Shown here: positions 57,001 through 64,000 of the stretch, one piece after another
How positions within the stretch are numbered: the first letter of the stretch is position 1
How the letters are laid out: the number at the start of each line of letters is the position of its first letter
Assembly (NCBI RefSeq): GCF_032118995.1
Contig: NC_092666.1
Location: 10,304,501-10,368,500 of the forward strand
DNA: 64,000 bases
Reading direction: 5' to 3'
From: Asterias amurensis
Taxonomy: Eukaryota > Echinodermata > Asteroidea > Forcipulatida > Asteriidae
Notes under the pieces: generated by a model
What the model was told of the DNA's origin: nothing
Databases searched by the model: none
The model's input: only the letters and a program-made list of their open reading frames with translations
Program-made: the position numbers and the translations under genes

Positions 57001-57855
57001 AAATGTTTGTAAAAATATCAAGTAGTAAGCCGCAAGGGAAACTGGCTGGGTAAAGTTTGAATGATTTTGATTTGAGCAAACAACTAACTAAATCTTACTA
57101 CATCAAACCTTAACCAATCGGTATCATCAGCCATTTTCAAAAACTTAGTAAATCAAAAATTAAGTAGGTCATTTTGTCATGTTTTATTGTCAGTCAGTAG
57201 AGCCAAACAGTCGGCATGTTAAGAGTAGGTCCTTGGTTGGTTCGGTAGTCCAGTCAGTAAAACAAATCAGTTGTAAGATTGTTCTGTCGTCTATATTTTG
57301 TGAATCTCTCCTTTCCACCTGTCATGATGTCGACGTCGTTGTTTCATGTCCTGAATGTCCGTAATTGTCAATGTCCTTTGTCAATATCTCTAGCTGTTTG
57401 AAAGAGGTAGCACAAACCGACAACCCTGTCCAATTAATCAATTGTCGTCGGTCGTTGATGAGAGATTGGTCACCGTCAATTGTCTATCAAAAAACAAAAT
57501 CTTTGAGATAAAACTGTTGATTATAAGTTGAACAATCAACTTGATACACAACTTTTTTCAGTTTGTTTAAGCGTTTTGTCTTTATAGTGAGCCTTGAACA
57601 GATGTTCAACTTTTCAGTCCTTTAACTTTTCAGTCCTTTAAAAGCAAACTGCTTTGAAAATAAGAAATTTGGTAACCGTTAGTTTGTCTGCAGAGCCATC
57701 AATGTCACCAAACTAATCCACTGAATGACGTGCCCTCTTCAACTCAAATTCGTTGAATTTATTATTTGATTATTGTCCAAGAAATAGTCTGTCACTCAGT
57801 CAACTGATGCCATTCACCATAAATCCAGTTCATATTTTCTTCAACGCACAGTTGG

Positions 57856-57859
<4 letters not shown>

Positions 57860-57891
<32 letters not shown>

Positions 57892-57904
57892 ACAGTAATT
57901 TATT
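57860..57904 (-). terminator. A30 tract and possible poly(A) signal of the KCNH gene
   Basis: TTTATT at 57899-57904 (AATAAA on the minus strand) lies ~257 bp after the channel stop codon, next to a 30-base A run at 57860-57889. Plausible but unproven 3' end. Confidence 0.25.
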
Positions 57905-58160
57905 GTTGAATCAAATAAATCAGATGAAAAAAATCACATTGTGCATTTTGTTTTATAGAACTATTCAAAATCAAAACACACATACAACTGTGTGTGACAT
58001 AATATGAATATGTAAATCAGTATGCAAATGTGGTACAGTATGGTAGATCAAACCAACCATTCGTATAATTGCAAGATTGTGTGAAAACAATACATCATTG
58101 TGCAAACCTATGCTAATTATGCAAATATTCAAATGAATATTCATCAACTGATCCTAAACC

Positions 58161-61100
58161 TTAACACGATGACGTCGAGGACACCCTGGTGCCCCCTGTT
58201 TCTTCCCCGCGCCTCTCTAGCCAAATAACCTCACCGCTCTCATCGGATCCTTTTACAGGCGGAAAGGAAAGGACAGGCGCTCTAGTATTGGGCGATCGGT
58301 TACCCATGGACACTCGTCCTGGCATGGCAAAGGGTCTCCCGTTCCCACGAGATCTCCCCGGTCCACGCTGGTAGAACTTATCCCTTCCTGCTTTCTTAGA
58401 CCGGAGCTGGGGCAGTTTCTCTGTAGACCCCTCTTGCTGCTTGGGATCCTGGGGAGGATGCGATGAGGAAGTGACGACTACATTCTTGGAATGCTCAGTT
58501 CTGGAATCCTCTTCCGTAGAGGCACCACTTAAAGAGTTTGCCATCGGTTCGTTGATAACGTCCAGCTCAATCAGAGGATGGTCTGTGTGGTTCGTCGGTT
58601 TACCCGCTTGCATTTTATCCCTCTTTTGCTCTTTCCCAGCTAGACTAATACTAGGATCACTGCTTGTGCCCACACCGGGTGGAGCTAGTACAACATCTAT
58701 ATGTCTGCCCACTCCTGGGCGAGAAGCCATATTCAACACAGGGTTGGAAGCAGATTGCATGCCACGTCTGGTCTCTCGATCCCCACTGATAGATGGGTGA
58801 GCCTTCCCTAGGAGACACTCAATGATAGCTGCTTTCTGCTCGTCAAATTTCCTCTCGATCTCCCCGAGCTGCTTATACAACCCGTCAATCCGAAAGTGGA
58901 TGGCATTGTTGTCGACGAAACACCCTAAGTTATTGTTGTCAAGGTCAATGGAAGAAGCCTTGGCGTTCAGCCGATTCAACGAGGAAGTAACAGCGCCCTC
59001 TGGGGCCTCCCGGTTGCCTAGTTCTGACGATGGGGGCGTGGCCTCGTCGTTTCTTGTGTCTCTGAGGGGGCATGAGCGATATAGGTTTCTTTGGTCTGTT
59101 GATGTCTTGCCGGTAGTGCGTAATGGTTCGGTGTAATGTCGGTATTTTCTTCGCATGAGAGGAACATTTTGATCATCTCCGTCTCCATCGTCATCCTGCT
59201 CGTTTGTTTCCACGGAAACCACTGTATCTAAACATGAGAAATAAGGACACCATTCTTAAAGCCTTAACGACACTTGACTCTCAAACTATTGTTAGCATAA
59301 AACTTACTTGGCCACAAACAACGGTTAGCTGTTGAGAATATAAAACGTTGGATTCCTCTGAATATAGTTTTTGAGAAAGGTAATTTTCTCACCCACCTCA
59401 TAAAATACTTCAGGTTAGAAGCCTTTTGTTAGGTGTTTTTCTTGCAACGTCGATAACAAATTGATTAGAGATTTCTAGAGCTATGAAAAAACAAAAAACG
59501 TAAAAAGCCTTGGTGACCAGGAAAACAACTCAACAAGTCTGTGAGCATAAAAACTTGCTAAGAACAGAAAAAATCGTGTTTATCATAGACTGGTTATCCA
59601 GCCACATTTCAATAAGGTAAACATTGTTCACAACTGATGCCCGCACCCATACAATGCTTGGTAAAGATATTTGCTGGTAACTAAATTTCTGCTTACCAAC
59701 TTTATAAAATCGGGCCTTGTGTCAAATGAACGTGTCACTAAGAATGACTTACCAAATTTGCCGGGTTTCTTTTTCCATTTGCCACTCTGGAATGAGAAGA
59801 GCGAATCTCTGATCTTGCTGCCATCCGACCCCCGTTTACTGCTCTCAGACCCCGTCTTAGATGCCACAGTCTCTGTGCTCGGACACGGTGTCAGCGTGAC
59901 CCTACTCCTCTGCTCGGACTTCATCTTGCGGGCCGCTTGAGCAGCGGCGACCACGGCCGAGAAGCGCCGGTTGAGGACGGTCTTGGCCCCCGGCCAGTGG
60001 TTGACCTTTGGAGCTATGTCTGGAATTATTTTATCCAACTCAGTCTGCAATAATAAGAGGGGAGTTTTGATAAATGAATTGGAATAATGACATGTGTTGA
60101 GAATGAGAAGCGCCGGTTGAGGACCGTCTTGGACCTTGCCAAGTGGTTGACATCCGAGGCTATGTCTGGAGCTATTTTATCCAACTCCGTCTAAACAAAG
60201 AGGACAAGTTTGATACATGATTTTTAATGTATTAAATTGTGCTTAGGATCTTTGGGTGTTTAAGCAACATTCAGAAAAGCGCCGGTTTAGGACCGTCTTG
60301 GCCCTGGCCAGTGGTTGACCCTCGGGGCTATGTCTGGAACTATTTTATCCAGCTCGTTCTACACAAAGATGACAATGACATTTTGTTTGGGATCTTTGGG
60401 GTTTTTGAGCAACATTCTGAAATGTATGTCCTCACGATGGCTCAAGCCACAGAACAAATTGTCTTCTTGGCTCATATTGTAGCGAGGTTTTTGCATTAAT
60501 AAACTTTTTTGTTTGAGCAAGATAACCACTCAATTTCAACAACATTAATACATAACATTTTAGTTGACCCGGTTTTCATTTCCCAACTATAAATATTCCA
60601 GCTCATCACCTCAAGCAACTGGGTAAAATTTCATAGAGTAACACAAAAAGTAGCCAAGCGTAATAACAAAATACGCTTTACCAATAAGGTTGCAAGCCAC
60701 ACTACAATAATCACAAGTAACAATATTGTGACCGTTATCATTTACTAAAGCAGAAGATCTGTAAGCAATTATGTTTTGCTTTGAAAGACACTGGACACTA
60801 TTGGTAATTGTCAAAGACCAGTCTTCTCACTTGGTGCATCTCAACATATGCATAAAATATCAAACCTGTGACAAATTTGAGCTCAATCGGTCATAGAAGT
60901 TGCGAGATAGTATGAAAGAAAAACACCCTTGTCACATCGAAGTTGTGTGCGTTTAGATGGTTGATTTCGAGACCTCTAATTCTAAATCTGAGGTCTCGAA
61001 ATAAAATACGTGGAAAATTACTTCTTTCTCGAAAACTACTCCAATTCAGAAGGAGCCGTTTCTCAAAATGTGTTATACTACCGCCCTCTCCCCATTACTC

Positions 61101-62483
61101 GTTACCAAGTAAGGTTTTATGCGAATAATTATTTTGAGTAATTACCAATAGTGTTCACTGCCTTTAAGCACAACCGCATATGAAATGTGCTCCATGAAAT
61201 TGGGCCCTGATCTTGGAAACATAATATTCCAGTCATTTGAGATTCCCTTGCTCTTGCTACTTCAAAAATTGGCCTGCTTTAAATTTCCCTCAGATACTCA
61301 CATCTCTCATGTCTATTGTAACTTCAACCTTCTCAGCAAAGTGTTGTCGGAAATCTGGATACATCGTTATGACATCCATAAGGTCTTCTCGATACAGGGT
61401 CAATAGGTCACAGTAGGTCAATGCCCTGACTGTACCCTTTGACCTTCCAACCAGAGGTCGCTGGCAAAAGTTCTCTCCAACAACATCTCCCTTGCCTTTT
61501 TCGGAAAGAAACAAACATTGTTGGATAGGAAACCCTTTCATATGAAACGGAAAGAGCTTAGATAAAGCAGAACACAATTATTTATAGGATAAAGTTAAAA
61601 TAAATGTTTTGAGATGACTCTTGAAATGTGAAATGGTGATGACTTGTTTGATGTGTACAATTAGGCAGATTGCTCCATAAATGAAGAGCAACAAGTGATG
61701 TTTGAAGCTTTGCATGGTGTGAAGGGTACGTATGAACTACAATTTTAGTAAGATGGCGGGTACAACCATGTAAAATTGGTTTTTATGAGGGGTCAAGTGT
61801 TGCCTCTGAAAAGATCTGGCTTATTGGCTTCAGTGGAGAATAAGTACAAGGCTGTACCCGCAAGCTTACTATTATTTATAGTTTATTCTTAGGGCAGCAA
61901 TTATTGAAAACTACGTTCACCATTATCCTTGTGAGGGATTACTACGGATTACAAGGTGTCTTTGTTAGCAGAACTGAGGTTTCTAGTCTACTGGAAGTGT
62001 ATGGAGTGAGTAGATCTTTTAGGTAAGTTGGTTCACTTCAAAGACTGCATTGTTGACATGCTTTGAGGATAATTTTGGCAGGATCTCTTCGTTTTAATCG
62101 AAAAAAAACCCTCCACTATGCACTTTTCATAAAAGAGGACATTTTGTGAGAGCACTTCAATTTTTCACATGAAATTTGTCATTATTGATTTTGTCTTCTA
62201 TTCTGCCAGTGGGCCAAGTTATGTTCTCACCCAATATTGCTAAGACGTCGTTCCCACGCAGAATCTCGAGTGACCCCCTAGATATGAAGTACATTTGATT
62301 CAGACTGTCCCCTCTGTGCAGTAGAATGTCCCCTGGGGCCGTGTGGGTGTTCTGGAACTTGACCGACAGCGCCCTCAAGCATCCGTGATTGACGCCTTTG
62401 AAGGCTGGCGAGCCGTTGAGTAGGTTACGGTTGAGATGTAGCGAGATATCCGCTTGGAGGAAGTCCGGAAAGTCCTTCATAAC
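58161..62483 (-). CDS. KCNH2/6/7-like: ERG-type voltage-gated K+ channel, C-terminal four coding exons (5' part outside window)
   Basis: Minus-strand exons 62231-62483, 61302-61495, 59753-60044 and 58161-59227 join in phase (GT-AG) to 601 residues plus stop. Visible residues ~5-146 are the cyclic-nucleotide-binding homology domain: [97 protein letters not shown](L/I)EILRG and the THxxPGD segment place it in the ERG (KCNH2/6/7, seizure) group rather than EAG or ELK. After the domain, where human ERG has ITFNLRDT, this gene reads VTIDMRDT. Exon 3 is basic and Ser-rich ([20 protein letters not shown]). The last exon holds a coiled coil at ~359-388 ([15 protein letters not shown]), likely for tetramer assembly, then a long disordered tail ending TRVSSTSSC. 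Transmembrane and PAS parts lie beyond 64000. Confidence 0.93.
59262..59440 (+). mobile_element. Degraded family A MITE
   Basis: Recognisable blocks (TTAGCATAAAACTTACTTGG, AGCTGTTGAGAATATAAAAC, TTTTTGAGAAAGGTAATTTT) but both termini are worn away. Intron before the last KCNH exon. Confidence 0.6.
60105..60425 (-). pseudogene. Two extra tandem copies of the 5' half of a KCNH exon
   Basis: The acceptor end of exon 59753-60044 (reading [12 protein letters not shown] ... NRRFS) recurs at 60105-60190 and 60273-60359, spaced ~168 bp. The first copy still has an AG acceptor and an open frame ([17 protein letters not shown]), the second has lost one base and shifts frame. Both stop short: the rest of the exon and its donor are absent. 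A linked flank (GATCTTTGGG ... AGCAACATTC) is duplicated at ~60248 and ~60390. Probably tandem duplication debris within the intron. Confidence 0.8.
60785..61168 (-). mobile_element. Family A MITE (inverted)
   Basis: AAAGACACTGGACACTATTG to GTGTTCACTGCCTTTAA; left TTAA decayed to TTGA. Lies in the KCNH intron between 60044 and 61302, followed by a solo GGGCCC-type end at ~61190. Confidence 0.85.
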
Positions 62484-62523
62484 CTTTACAAAAAATAATA
62501 ATAATACACAACTTGAATATGAA

Positions 62524-62897
62524 TTAAAGGGGAGGTACACGTTTGGTAATTACTCAAAACGAATATCAACTTAAAAACTGACTTGGTAACGAGCATTGGA
62601 GAGCTGTTGATAGTATACAACTGTGTGAGAAACGACTACCTCTGAAGTAACGTAGTTTTTGAGAAAGAGGTAATTTCTCACTAAAATAATAAAAATACTT
62701 TTAGGTAGAATTCTTTTATTCCTATCTGAAAGCACACAATTCGTACAACAACATGTGTTCTTTCTTTCATAATTTTTTCGCAACTTCGATGACCAATTGA
62801 GTGCAAATTTTCATAGGCTTGTTATTGTATGCTTATGATGGGATACACCAAGTGAGAACACTTTTTGACAATTACCAATAGTGTCCAGTGCCTTTAA
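62524..62897 (+). mobile_element. TTAA-flanked MITE, mosaic of A and A2 ends
   Basis: Left end TTAAAGGGGAGGTACACGTT is of the A2 type, right end GTGTCCAGTGCCTTTAA of the A type. It begins 40 bp upstream of the KCNH exon acceptor at 62483. Confidence 0.8.
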
Positions 62898-63025
62898 CTC
62901 GAAGTGATGGTGTATAGAAACTAAACAAAGTGGACTCACTTTCCGACTGCAATTTATGCTTAGGGTCGAAACGTGTTATTGTCCGTAAGACACAGGGCAT
63001 TGTTGTGGTAACAAGATTACAACAA

Positions 63026-63243
63026 GGGCCACTTTCATAGAGCTGCTTAAGCTCGCTTATTTTACACATGTTGCTGGCCAAAATTTCCTGCCATATACAT
63101 TGCTTATGACTAGTATTAAGCTGGTGTTTACTTAGCATAACAATTGAGTAGAGTCTTGGCCGGTAATCTGATTTTACTAAGCAATTAATTTTTTGCTTAA
63201 GCAACAATATTTGCTAAAGCAGGTCTATGAAATTGGGCCCAGG
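63026..63243. mobile_element. GGGCCC-type MITE
   Basis: GGGCCACTTTCATAGAGCTG left, GGTCTATGAAATTGGGCCCA right; interior TGCTTAAGCAACAATATTTG. KCNH intron. Confidence 0.75.
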
Positions 63244-64000
63244 AATTATTGCATTTTCCTCGAAAATATCAGACTATGCGAATTGCAATGTTAGTTTTTC
63301 ATACTATGAGTACAAACGAGCATTTGAACAGTTTATCTTTAACTATTCAACAACTATTGCAAACGAGAACTATTGAATGATTTTTTGTTTCTGTCAGTTA
63401 CTTTGCGCTTTATAAGTGCTTATGGTTCTTATACAGTTCAGTTTGGTTTTATTAATGATTGTTCGCAGCCTTTGTAACGGTATCACAAATCAGTATACGC
63501 CATGAAAATCACACAGTCGGTTCAACAACTAAGAAAACATATTTGTTTAGGCTGCGCAGCACTATAAGTGTTAAAATCCCAAGTGTTAGATCCCGATGAG
63601 GGAAACTTAATTAATTTTCTTCAAACTTTGCAGTTATACAATATGACTTTTGTGCAGAATTGAGATTTCCAATTAGAGTCCTGAGCGAAATGGCAGAGCC
63701 GCATTGCCTTTTATTTCACCCTACGGGACGTATATGATATTCACATCCGAAACAGAATATCTCTACGTCTCTAAAAATTAATTAATTTGAACATCTTGTT
63801 TTCCCTTTTGTACTTTGCGTGTAACTTCTTAGAAAGAAGTGCCTGTTTTTTTTCTCGTTTTTTTTACTTTGCGTGCAAATATTTGATCTTTTTTTTTCGC
63901 TCATGTTGATTCGTAACTTCTTGAATTAAACGGATGAACACCGCATTAAACAAATGTGAGAGAGATACCATTGCGTAATGTTGTTTTAAAGCCATTATAC
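63244..64000. other. KCNH intron sequence, nothing recognised
   Basis: No exon matching the channel's S6 or C-linker region and no complete transposon terminus was found on either strand; the next upstream exon must lie beyond the window. Confidence 0.5.

Noticed and set aside
58189-59136. Plus-strand ORFs antisense to the last KCNH exon
   Set aside because: Shadow frames of a GC-richer coding exon.

Overview
The window looks like nuclear DNA of a marine invertebrate deuterostome, most likely an echinoderm and perhaps a sea star. Genes are split by many short introns. XRCC1 and an ERG-type potassium channel are animal genes with deuterostome-like sequence. A PAN plus tandem fibrinogen-like secreted protein fits echinoderm immune or lectin repertoires. 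The space between genes is packed with short non-autonomous DNA transposons, tRNA-derived SINEs and satellites. The species call is inference; no virus-like element, rRNA gene or convincing functional tRNA gene was seen.

Layout. 1-2083 (minus): an intronless ORF running off the left edge, with signal peptide, PAN/apple domain, Thr/Ser-rich stalk and two nearly identical fibrinogen-related domains. 2.1-7.0 kb: intergenic, full of palindromic transposon relics. 7.0-7.5 kb: a cluster of interleaved dyads (GGACAC...GTGTCC around TGCATATGCA) in front of a short GC-rich promoter. 7779-22262 (plus): complete XRCC1 in 15 coding exons, 690 residues. 24680-30830 (plus): complete six-exon gene for a 170-residue protein I do not recognise. 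32.16-40.59 kb: two adjacent satellites, the second a 7.8-kb array of a ~49-bp palindrome-bearing unit with ~1.55-kb higher-order periodicity. 40.8-42.4 kb: MITEs. 42.9-49.6 kb (minus): a candidate orphan gene of small exons, containing a 26-bp minisatellite and diverged tandem duplications. 50.3-58.1 kb: transposon relics, a LINE scrap and AT-rich sequence. 58161-62483 (minus): the 3' four coding exons of an ERG-type (KCNH2/6/7-like) channel, with a triplicated exon fragment; its 5' exons lie beyond the right edge.

Functionally the genes are unrelated neighbours. XRCC1 is the single-strand-break repair scaffold. Its poly(ADP-ribose) pocket, CK2/FHA-docking motif and FF motif are kept, but the vertebrate Cys12/Cys20 redox pair is absent. 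The channel keeps its cyclic-nucleotide-binding homology domain and a C-terminal coiled coil, but the usual intrinsic-ligand tripeptide is changed. Several transposon families share a TTAA-flanked architecture; one copy sits inside another element at a TTAA, and one copy appears to supply a splice donor to the candidate orphan gene.
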